64,000 nt of DNA from NCBI RefSeq assembly GCF_932274485.2, contig NC_065884.2, positions 57,722,546-57,786,545 of the forward strand. Direction: 5' to 3'. The notes beneath the pieces were generated by a model. It was not told the origin of the DNA. It was given only the letters and a program-made list of their open reading frames with translations, and did no database searches. Position numbers and translations under genes: made by a program. Origin of the DNA: Patella vulgata (Eukaryota > Mollusca > Gastropoda > Patellidae). Shown piece by piece: positions 32,886 to 42,639 of the stretch. The stretch's first letter is position 1. Every line of letters starts with the position of its first letter.

Positions 32886-33494
32886 ATAATTATTCATGAA
32901 GACTGACCTATGAGTATTCACAATAAAATATGGATGGATCGACGAACGGTGGAAGGAGGTAACGACCATAAGTATACATAAAATGTGGACGTTTAAAAAT
33001 AGCCTCTGTACCTGTCATAGCTTGAAACCTTATTTTATAGATAATAATAATATTTTATAGATAATAATAATAGATAGATAAAATAATAATTTCGAGAAGA
33101 TCAACTCATGCACCCGATAATACCTTCGTCGTGGTATTCGTATTATAATTTTATATTTAATAGATTTAAATTTTTAGTTTCAAAATAACTGAATAAATAT
33201 GAATATACTGTCCTACATTTATGTTAAAAGATGACGATGACGACGACTATGTGGACGAAGGAACAGGACACAGTAGCATCTATAGGTCGTTGAATTCTGT
33301 ATTTTCCGGAGCAGCAGGGCCCTTACTTATCTAAGTACATACCAGAAATATTCAAAGATATAGGTTTTTTCGATCAAATGGAGAGTTGAAGGGGAAATTA
33401 ACATAAAAATTTTACATTGCGTTGATTTAATGAACGGTTATTTAGATAATATGCTAAAAGTATAAAACTGTATTGATCTTAATTTGCTATTAAG

Positions 33495-33600
33495 AGCAGA
33501 GGTGGACTGAGGAGTGGTCTGCGAGTATGGTAGACTATATGGGGTCCATAAAGAAGTTAATGTTCTTACGTAGTTTGGGGGCCTCAATTTAATATTGTAT
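33495..33600. mobile_element. hAT-like scrap, second copy
   Basis: CAGAGGTGGACTGAGG followed by GGGGTCCATAAAGAAGTTAA and TGTTCTTACGTAGTTTGGGG, the reverse complement of the scrap near 28870-28945. The terminal CAGAGGTGG resembles a hAT end. Confidence 0.4.
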
Positions 33601-34236
33601 TTACGTCTTTTTCTTGAATTGATAAGCAAAGCAATCTCTGTAGGTTTGTAATTAGGAAATATTCTAGATAACATCACTTAGTCAGTTTGTCAAAGATTTC
33701 CTCGGGTCCACGAGAGAGAACCCCAAGAGTGAAGGCCCCCATCCTTAATAGAAAGCTTGATCTCGCTTTGACTCCGTACATCTTATCATAGATGTTGTAA
33801 AACTCGCGGCTCTTATGCGGGGAGGTAGGGGGAGGCATTCCGTCCATGGTTATCAGATTCAGACATGTTCCCTGCATAGATTGATTATTCAATTTGGGAT
33901 TCAAGCTTAGAAATTTACATAATTATCCTGTAACATTACATACTTATCTGGATAATATACGAGTGGTGTTTTCCGTTATAACCTAGTTTGTTACGCAGGA
34001 AGAAATTGAGTAACATTTTCTGTTTTGGCAAAAATCAAACACCAAATAGCAATTATCAAACCTATGTTGATATAATTATCAACTAATCCATATAACAACG
34101 TGCTAATCGTTGACAACAGCCATTTTTGTTAATACCCAATATCTTACAGATTAACTAATCACGTGACTAGATTAAGATTAAGCGGTTTGTTAAATCAGTT
34201 TAGTTTACGTTCAGACTTGGAAAATATCTAAAATAT

Positions 34237-36583
34237 GGGGGTAAGTTTATTGATTTTGTTATACTTTATGCAAAACAATCCGTTTAAATTTGTATGAATT
34301 ATAGGACGGGTTTCAGTTATTTTGTGTAGATAAAAGTTCCCGAGTTTTGGTTCTGGATGCTCTCCGCGGCGCAACAACCCGTTTACTTACTAAAATATTT
34401 AAAACAAACGACTTTGAGAAGACATTTAGATTATTAGTTGAAAAATGGCCCTTTTCAGACCATTTGCACACATTCTAATTAATAACAAAAAGTTTGAAAT
34501 TAATATTATTAAACGGAAACCAATGTATCTAAACATTTTCGGTTATAGTGTATCAAAGGGCTAAGCAACTAACTACTATATTGGGTTTAATAAATGGTTT
34601 AGGTGTAATCCTTATAAGACATATAGAAGTAGATTTCACACATTAAAAACACTTATATGGATATACTAAAGCAATTTTTTTTTATAAATTCAGAAGTAGT
34701 ATATCCATATAAGTGTTTTTAATTTGGTTTAGGTGTTATCAACAAATCAGTATCGGTTTTATTAGATACAATATTAGTAGCGGTCAATATATCAAGCTTG
34801 CGTAATAAAGTTACAATAATTTCTCAACCATTTAAAAAAAACAAAACAAAAAAAAAAACAACCAAATACGGCACACATAAAAGCCGTGCACACAAAACTG
34901 TTGCGATGCCCTGAGCTATAGTTGGTTTAACTTATGCCTAAATATGGCACTGAGCATGTAAAAATTGACATCGTTAGCAGATAGTTAGTAATTTCAAGTG
35001 ATACAAGTTATCCTCAGAACGAATCTTTCCATGGATAGATTGCGATACAGACTACAGTTAAGAGCGTGGTGGTAGGAATGTATATTGTATGACGTGATAC
35101 ACCTACTCAGTACGTACATATATGTCTGCCCAAAGTCATTTGTTTTAAACAGTAGGTAAGTCGCTGGTTAAAAAAAACTAAAACTTAAGATCCCTTTTCC
35201 ACACTATGTACTGGTTATCAAACTTCTAAGTCATAGGGTTAACAAGTGATGCTAAGTTACCGAGAATGAAGGTTATCTTGAACAGTAGGGTATCCTGAAA
35301 TATTCAAATATCCATAAAAGTACCAAACCTCTAAAAGGATTATCTTTCTAATCACCAATGTTAAATGCATTTTATAATTGTAGGTGTATGGTGACTCAAT
35401 GGTGTGCACGTAAGCAAAGATAAACCAATTTATACGTATGAAATAAGACAGAAACTAATACACTTTCTACAATATTATCCTTCAGTTTCCCACTAACCAT
35501 CCCAAGATGCATGACTGTGTGGACTCGCCGCACACTGCTGATGGTGATACGGACAAAAGCAAGACTACAGACACCCCTCGAGTGATGAAGGGAGCTATGA
35601 GCATGTCCAAAAGCAAAACTGGCGAGGTCATTTACAGAACCAATAAAAACGAGATCAAATATCTGGATCGTCGGTTACTGAAATTCGATAAGGACATCAC
35701 GAGAGCCAAGACGAACATCGAGTGCCAGAAAAGAGACATCTTAAGAAAATGGTCCATGGTTTTTGGTCAACAGAAAACCCTGTGTGAATCCATAAAGTCC
35801 TTTGATGAAATGATCAACAGTGCCTTAGAAAAGCAACTGATGGAAACCAACGAACGCTCATATCAAGTTGAAAATTGCCTGAATAGTCACAGAGAGGAAG
35901 AACTCGTGGGGGCTTCTAATAATTGGTCGAATCTCAAAGGCGCCGGCGAACGCCGACAGTCGAAACAAGTCTCTGGTTTCGGAAATAACCTGTCCATGCC
36001 GGCACTTGTAAATCCTAACCGATCAAGAACAAATCCTGCTGTTCCAAGATTAACAGAATCAGGCGTTCCCGGTTCCCTACCAAAAATTAACAACTTCCGT
36101 GCTGGGAATTTCTTTTCCAGCATGGTAGACGAAAAGTCAAAAAAGCATCGCCAGGAAAAAGAACGCGAAAAGGTCAAGAAACAGTTCCCAGATTTCAGCA
36201 AATCAACAATGGAGTCGTATTTCAACGAGCAGAAAAGGTTGCAAGAGGAACTAATGACCCGGAACAGTTTAAGTAAGCTGAAGAACAGCGTGAATGGGGG
36301 TCACAACTTTTACAAACTTCGAATCCGAACGAAGTTGCCCGAAGATGCGGATATGTTGATAGAATCGATCGAGACTGACAGATCTAAAACAAAATCTTTT
36401 AGACGTAGCAGAAAACCCGACCTTAATCACACATCAGTGTTCGATAGTAAAAATGTCACAGATATAATAGATGAAGATTTTGAAAATGATATTATGGACA
36501 ATTTTGAAAAAGATATTATGGTCAATTTTGAAAAAGATACTGTGGTCAATTTTGACATCGAAAGATCCAATACGTGTTCATAG
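34237..36583 (+). CDS. Unknown Lys/Ser-rich protein, 358-367 aa
   Basis: I do not recognise this protein. The main exon is open from an AG acceptor at 35484-35485 to the stop at 36583. The first internal ATG is 35507 (358 residues). A tiny exon ATGGGG at 34237-34242, followed by GTAAGT, joins in frame to 35486 and gives MGFPTNHPK before that Met; this is my preferred model (367 aa). Residues about 50-120 look helical and charged (YLDRRLLKFDKDITRAKTNI, KQLMETNERSYQVENCLNSH). A basic coiled stretch follows near 210-245 (KSKKHRQEKEREKVKKQFPD), and a repetitive acidic tail NFEKDIMVNFEKDTVVNF ends the protein. There is no signal peptide. Composition suggests a cytoskeletal or ciliary role, but that is a guess. 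Confidence 0.72.
34642..34723. repeat. Perfect 27-bp inverted repeat (hairpin)
   Basis: ATTAAAAACACTTATATGGA TATACTA at 34642-34668 is the exact complement of 34697-34723, with a 28-base T-rich loop. It lies in the intron of the 367-aa gene. Perfect arms suggest a recent tiny MITE or a folding RNA. Confidence 0.9.
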
Positions 36584-36716
36584 TGTTTTCATTATATATC
36601 TAATGATCTTATGGACAATTTTGATATCGAAAGATCCATTACGTTTTCATTATCTATCTAATGATATTATGGACAATTTTGATATTGAAAAAATCAATAC
36701 GTTTTAATTATCTATT
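36476..36716 (+). repeat. Repeats across the stop codon of the 367-aa gene
   Basis: Inside the coding end, three 30-bp units give (D/V)NFEKD(I/T)(M/V)-type repeats. After the stop at 36581-36583, two longer units (about 58-69 bp) repeat GACAATTTTGATATCGAAAGATCC and TACGTTTTCATTATCTATC. The same repeat therefore forms both the C-terminus and the start of the 3' UTR. Confidence 0.85.
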
Positions 36717-36964
36717 TAATATCGTTTGTTGGTTAAATCAAAAGTAAATATAAGTGTGATTGTACGCCTTGGTGCCTTATATTTCTACTATTATCTGACA
36801 TCCAAGTTCAGAAGTTCAGGTCCTAGCTCTATTTAGCTAGCAGATGCTTTCTAGAACAACTTATACTACTTCTCATTTCTTTAGGAAGTAAACTAGCAAA
36901 TAATTGTATTTTTTATGGGGCCAACTAAATTATGTGTTAACTTGGTACTGACTCATTTCCCTAC

Positions 36965-37260
36965 TTTGAGCTTCCAATAATTATTAACACCACAACTTGA
37001 TTGATGGGGCGTCCAAAATGGCGTGATATGTGGGGTGCCTTATAAGGGAGGTGCGCCCATAATGAGATGATAATGCATAATGCCGAGTGAGATTGGTTGG
37101 GCGCCCACAACTTGATCAATGGGGTGCCCAAAACGGCATCATGGTGAGGTGCCTCATCCCGGAGGAGCGTCCATCTCACGGCGAGATCATGGGCGCCCAT
37201 AATATAATTGGCGGGGCACCCATAATTCAGAGTGAAATTGGTTAGGCGCCCACGAATGAA
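36965..37260. repeat. Diverged GGCGCCCA-rich tandem repeat
   Basis: Two to three units of about 120 bp repeat CACAACTTGATNNATGGGG, AAANGGCRTSAT and the phrase TGGGCGCCCA. It is locally GC-rich compared with its surroundings. Confidence 0.6.
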
Positions 37261-38127
37261 TTCGTATTCCTTGGTTCCAATTTTTAGGATGTTCATATCC
37301 AAACAACATAATACGCCAATATCGCAGATTCAGCCTCAAAATTCAAATTTTCCCGTCATTTTCATAGGTGCAAACCCTATTTTCATCAAATTTTTGGGGG
37401 AAGGCACCCTTGTTTCGTGGACCGTCAAGTGTAGGTAGATCGGCGCCCGCAGAAGCCCTTGATCCCCCCCCCCCTCCCGCCCCACAACATTTAGAAAAAT
37501 CGATGCCATTTGGTGGTTTATGATGTATTTCTTGGGTAGTAAAAAAACATGTTTGCTATCTTGAAAAAAAGTCACCGGGCAGTGATAATGGACTATAGAA
37601 AGTCGGCCTATTCTTTGTCCTCACTCAAAAGACAACCATATAAAAATGAAAGAACAAATCTGATTGAGCAAGACCAAACTGTTCATATTATGTGTGGACA
37701 GGATCGGCATCAACGACCATTCGCTTATCATTGTGCTCAATTTCGGTCTGAAGTGACGTTTCTACCTTTATTTATTTTAGTAATTAGTAAACCCACCATA
37801 CTCCTCTTTTTCCCCTCTTCTTAGTAGTAAGCTTTCCGTCCATTGTAGTACAGATCGTGATCAAAATTGACCGATTTTTGTCAAAAAATTGCTTTGAAAG
37901 CGAAAGTAATTAGCAGATGATAGGATACCATTCCAACAATCCGCTGAACACCCGTCCACTGATTAGAATGGGTTACCTGTCGGAGCAAAAGCAGATCACC
38001 GATCGCACAAGGTTGATAAGTCCGTTCTAGTCCCGCTATGATAAACAAAAAGACCTGACCACTCACGAATGAGGGACCAAGGTGAAACATTATTACTATA
38101 CTCTTCAAACCAGCGGCTGCCAGGCAG

Positions 38128-39262
38128 GATAAGTTTCATCAGAATCGGATAAAAATTGTGACCTTTAGAGGGTCCACAACCTTCGTATTGCATACTTTTA
38201 CACAATTTGCGTAGAAAGAGCGGCCATTTTGTTGGGCAGTTTCATTTCGATTTTCCCGAAATTCGAACTCAACCATCCTTAGGGTGTAACGGTGATACAT
38301 TCAAACGGTTTTTTAAATCGCATAAAAATTATGACCGCTATAGGGTCCACAAGATAAAAACGCGATCTTTCGTACAATCAGGGGCCATAATTTAGGAAGT
38401 TACTATCCGATATGTGCGAATATCAAAAGGAACCAAGATCTTTGGGTTATAAACTTACATTTCAAGTTTCATCAAAATCAGAAGAAAATTGTGACCTCTA
38501 GAGGGTCCACAACATTATTGATATACCATATTTTTACGCTATTTGAGTACGAGGTGCGGCCATTTTGTCTGTCAGTTTTGGTCCGTTTTTTACGAAATTC
38601 GAACTCAACCATCCTTAGGGTGTAACGGTGATATATTCAAACAGTTTTTTAAATCGCATAAAAATTATGACCGCTATAGGGTCTGCAACGCGATTTTTGG
38701 TACAATCAGGGGCCATAATTCAGGAAGTTACTATCCGATATGCGCGAATATCGAAAGGAACAAAGATCTTTGAGTTATAAACTTACATTTCAAGTTTCAT
38801 CAAAATCAGAAGAAAATTGTGACCTCTAGAGGGTCCACAACATTGATATACCATATTTTTACGCTATTTGAGTACGAGGGGCGGCCATTTTGTCTGTCAG
38901 TTTTGGTCCGATTTTTACGAAATTCGAACTCAACCCTTAAACGGTTTTTTAAATCGGATAAAAATTATGACTTCTGTAGGGTCCACAAGCTAAAAACGCT
39001 ATTTTTCGTACAATCAGGGGCAATAATTCAGGAAGTTATGATCCGATATGAGCGAATATCCGAAAGGAATCGAGATCTTTGGGCTACAAACTTACATTTC
39101 AAGTTTCAACAAAATCAGAAGAAAATTGTGACCTCTATAGGGGCCATAATCCATGAAGTTTCCGTCCGATACATGCCAATATCGAAAGCAACCGAGATCT
39201 TTTGGAGATAAGAATTGTGACCTGTAGAGTGGCCACAAACAATTGTGGACGGACGGACGGAC
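38128..39262 (+). repeat. Satellite-like array, unit about 330 bp
   Basis: Three and a half units. Shared blocks are GCGGCCATTTTGT, AATTCGAACTCAACCATCCT, AAATCGCATAAAAATTATGA, GTACAATCAGGGGCCATAAT, TACAAACTTACATTTCAAGT and GTGACCTCTAGAGGGTCCAC. The third unit has lost about 35 bp. The array ends in ACGGACGGACGGACAGG. Family unknown; it could be the body of a large repetitive element. Confidence 0.8.
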
Positions 39263-39339
39263 AGGGGCGACGACAATATACGTCCACATGAAAATATGGG
39301 CGTATAAAAAAGTAGGGGATATTCAGAAACAATACAAAA

Positions 39340-39625
39340 CTGCTAGTCTGGAGGCTCAGCGCGGGGGGTGGGGGTGTCCATCAAATGGGCACAAAACCAG
39401 ACCCAACTTTTCTAGAGTACAATTTTGCGTAGAATACGATGCCGAGTGGTAATCAGTCCGCCGTTGGGGCGTTTTCGAGATATTCGGGGTCAAAGGTCAA
39501 ATGGGTTCATTTGCACTGAAAGTGAATGCGCAGTCATTCTTGCATCATGAAAATAAGCTGTAAATGATCAAAAGTAATCACACTTTCAATAAAAATGTAA
39601 ACTAAAATCACTTGCTAGAGTCGAT
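39340..39625. mobile_element. Solo arm of the foldback element
   Basis: Starts CTAGTCTGGAGGCTCAGCGC, then a G-rich run, then TCCATCAAATGGGCACAAAA and GAGTGGTAATCAGTCCGCCG, matching the outer 250 bp of both arms of the foldback at 53009-54487. There is no second arm here. Confidence 0.85.
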
Positions 39626-40004
39626 GTGTTGAATATTTAAGACACAGTACAAACCGGTGATGAAGTAATGAAGATCAGAATCTGAACATTAACCTTTGTG
39701 TCAAATGCTCCAGAGGGGCAGCAAAAACGCACCATTGCGTTCCTTTCACTTAGCCCCTTCTTACTATACAATTTATTGAAGCCTCTCTGAAATGATGACG
39801 TCGATGCAACAGAAATAAAATCAGACTAGTATTGATGAAGCAATACATGTCCGCTAACAAACCCACAAATTTTGCGATGCATACATTTATAAGTGTATGA
39901 TAATGCGAATACATTTCTGACAATATAAAATCCAAATTAAAACCCACATAGATTTGATAGAATAAATTCTATAAAATTTAATTCAATTCAATTGGTCTGT
40001 GACT

Positions 40005-40125
40005 CAGCTATTGGCAAGGGGAAACCACGCCGGAAAATCTGGATGAACTTTCTCGGCCAATGAAGGGATCGAACACCCGACTTCCAGGCTAACGAGCCAG
40101 CGTGTTACCCACATAGCCACGTGAT
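40005..40125 (-). mobile_element. SINE-A head fragment
   Basis: The tRNA-like head on the minus strand: plus-strand AAACCACGCCGGAAAATCTG, TCTCGGCCAATGAAGGGATC and ACATAGCCACGTG. The 3' two thirds are missing. Confidence 0.8.
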
Positions 40126-40133
40126 ACCGATGC

Positions 40134-40530
40134 TCAGAATTTTGTACGATGATCCGAATTTTGACTCGGAATATTACCGTTCTTTCACTTTAAAATATTG
40201 AAAATTGGGCTATGTTCAGGTTGAGAGCGCACCCCTTTAATATGATTGTGCCAACTTTCTAATAAGATTTGGAAAGCTTATTCAAATACCTTTTAGAATA
40301 TATTTAGTTGGATCATCAGAATTTTGTACGATGGTCCGAATTTTGACACGGGGTATTAACATTAACAGTCTTTCCCTTTAATTTTTTTTTCAAAATTGAC
40401 CATGTTTAGGATGAGAGTGCATCCCTTTAATATGACTGTGCCAACTTTTACTAATAATATTTGGAAAGCTTATTTATTTACCTTTCGGAATATATTTAGT
40501 TGGACGTCCAGAATTTTGTAAGATAATGCG
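40134..40530. repeat. 185-bp tandem duplication
   Basis: Two units and a partial third start with TCAGAATTTTGTACGAT and share GCACCCCTTTAATATGA, TTGGAAAGCTTATT and GAATATATTTAGTTGGA. They differ at about 10-15 percent of positions. Confidence 0.85.
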
Positions 40531-40761
40531 AAAATACATCTCTATTCTGAGCTAAAGGAATGGATAAATAATAATATATTCTACTTTCATTTGATAGACG
40601 TAACGTTGGATTTGATTGGTTGATAAAAATAGATGAGTTTGGGCGACTGTTGAATTTATTCTGAATAGGTTGCCAACGAACAGGTTGCCAGCTGGATCGG
40701 TCGAATAGGTCGCTAGCCGAATAGGTCGCCAAATTGTGTTCGGTCCACGTGATCCCCAAGA

Positions 40762-40985
40762 GGGCCTGACAAGGACAGCTGTCTAGTTATTTGGATGAGA
40801 CGAAAAACCGAGGTCCTGTGTATACATTAGAATGCACGTAAAAGATCCCTTGGCAGTTGGAATTCGATATAAGAGTAGGCGATAGTGTCGCTGCCCGGGC
40901 AAAATTTCCCTCATAGCACACTGTATGGCGTATGCCCGTCTTCATTAGCCCAGTATAGGAGCAGAACAGTAGGACGTAAAAAATA
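40762..40985 (+). mobile_element. SINE-A copy, 5'-truncated
   Basis: Begins GGCCTGACAAGGACAGCTGT and runs through GGTCCTGTGTATACATT and GCGTATGCCCGTCTTCATTA to GTAGGACGTAAAAAATAAA. Well preserved; the head is missing. Confidence 0.9.
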
Positions 40986-41685
40986 AAGCTAAAACAATAT
41001 CACCAAAGGGACACAATTCAGTTAAAAATGTTACTCGTCTAGTTACATCAAAATTTAACCTCAAGGAAGGATCATAACTCAAAGATAGCCACGTAAAGTG
41101 TGAAATACGCCCCGACTGCAGCTTTGTCTCAACTGCAGCTTATTCGAAAGGAAAACTTTGGATGTTGAGCAAGTGAAGAAATCTAATCATATAGGGTTCA
41201 TTCATTTATCATTTATGACCCCATTGCTTTCAACCAAATTTGAAAGAAATCTGTTAAAAATTATAGCCTCTATTGCGTTCACAGCCAATTGTTGACGGGC
41301 CTACGCACAGGGTAACAGCACAATGCTCCCACTCCCAGCACCTCTGGCAGTGAAATGCAGTGCAGTGTCCACTTAACATAACCTAGACCTTTACCAAATA
41401 CATTCCATAGATTGCCAGGCAAGTTAAGCCCACAAGGTGTAGAATATGTATAGTCTACCTATAATACATGTCCTTGTCGGTTACTTTTTGTAAACTTTGA
41501 GCGTTACTGGCCCACACTTGTAGGTGATTAGTACGGCTGTGTTTGTCAACATTTAAAGATTCCTGGTGTGGTAAATGGACAGTAAATAATAACAAATACA
41601 TTCTGAAAAATGGACCCTAGATGCTGATGGTGGGTCGCACAGTTATTTAAGTTATGTAACTTCTAGAAGTAATACACTGTCCGTT

Positions 41686-41870
41686 ATCTAAAAGATGCAT
41701 TATGCAAGAAAGAAATCTGTCTATTGCAGGCCTTTTTTTGACTTCATGTTATATAAATTATTATTTAGATAGTTATTAACATGACAAGCCCATCTTAAAC
41801 TCTCTAGATCATCAGATTTCTTAGGTATTGAGTGGCCCACCATATCTGCATTAAATGACAATATGGCTGC
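41686..41870 (-). mobile_element. TTAA MITE fragment, copy 5
   Basis: AAAAGATGCATTATGCAAGA, then TCTATTGCAGGCCTTTTTTTGA and TAACATGACAAGCCCATCTT, match the reverse orientation of the family. The far end is not recognisable. Confidence 0.6.
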
Positions 41871-42359
41871 CACTTATGGAGACTGCCAATAGGACTGAAA
41901 ATCAAGTAGGAACTTTAAACTGGAAGACAAATATATAAAAGTAATTCACAATTCAATTATTTTTATTCACAGAGCTTAAAATGACAGTGTCTGAATTTAA
42001 AAGATGTGAGCTAGTTCGCAATCAAATTGTTTATCACTCTGCTTAACAAAAGCAGAAAATTATTATTGTATTTTACACCAAGTTTCATCATCCCTACTCA
42101 TTTAGAGTTATTGTGTTCTAAAGTCTCGGCCAATCACATTGCTAAACATGGTCAAGACATTCACATAACAAACATCTACACCATATTTGAACATTGATCA
42201 ATTGGTGGCACCATTTTTGTGTTTCATAAGGTGTGCAGGAGTGACAGTATGTTAACTTAAGTATAATTGTGACTGGCCCACAGAATGCCGCATTATTTCA
42301 TGTTACATAAGATTATTTAAACTTTTTTGACATTTCAGTGATTATTAAGTGTGTGTGGT

Positions 42360-42630
42360 TTGTAATGTTGGGGGGGTGGGGGCAAATGGTTTAATGTGCA
42401 TGCTTTAGATCATAAGATTTGTCATTGAGTCAGTGATGTGGTTTCGATTCCCCACTTGTAGGTGGGTGACAAGGCGTTGGGTCGTCTGTCCAACCCTGTG
42501 GGGTTGCCAGTTTCCGATCACTGCTAAAGAACCATATCCACAAGCAAATTATTAAAATAAAATTGAACCATTTTAGTCTTGAAATGACCTAGTCTGTGTT
42601 GAGTGGCTGTTAAACCCCATCTCTCTCTCG
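42360..42630 (+). mobile_element. SINE-B copy abutting EXO5
   Basis: Head near GGGGGCAAATGGTTTAATGTG, B box GTGGTTTCGATTCCC, then TGAAATGACCTAGTCTGTGT and the tail GTTAAACCCCATCTCTCTCTC. Its 3' tail stops roughly 10 bases from the EXO5 stop codon and is antisense to EXO5, in its 3' UTR. Confidence 0.85.
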
Positions 42631-42639
42631 CTTATTAAA

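Larger units (their letters stand above)
30774..34236. other. Intergenic between two unknown genes
   Basis: Divergent spacer of 3.5 kb. Apart from the pseudogene fragment, the 120-bp repeat block and a T22/G14 homopolymer pair at about 32677-32711, I see only AT-rich unique sequence. The open frame at 33674-33904 overlaps the edge of a repeat relic and is not supported. Both genes' promoters should lie near its ends. Confidence 0.6.
36584..42639. other. Intergenic, repeat-rich
   Basis: Tail-to-tail spacer of 6 kb between the 367-aa gene and EXO5. It contains a 115-bp duplication, a satellite, a foldback arm, two SINE-A pieces, a 185-bp duplication, a MITE scrap and a SINE-B, each listed. I found no convincing coding exon; the open frames at 37549-37824 and 38819-39211 lie in repeats or lack coding character. 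Confidence 0.65.

Noticed and set aside
33674-33904. 76-codon open frame with protein-like texture
   Set aside because: No start context, splice partner or known family; the adjacent sequence is a repeat relic.
35384-35411. Possible small extra exon (AG|GTGTATGGTGAC ... GTAAGC) in the 367-aa gene
   Set aside because: Including it shifts the frame of the main exon; at most an alternative non-coding exon.
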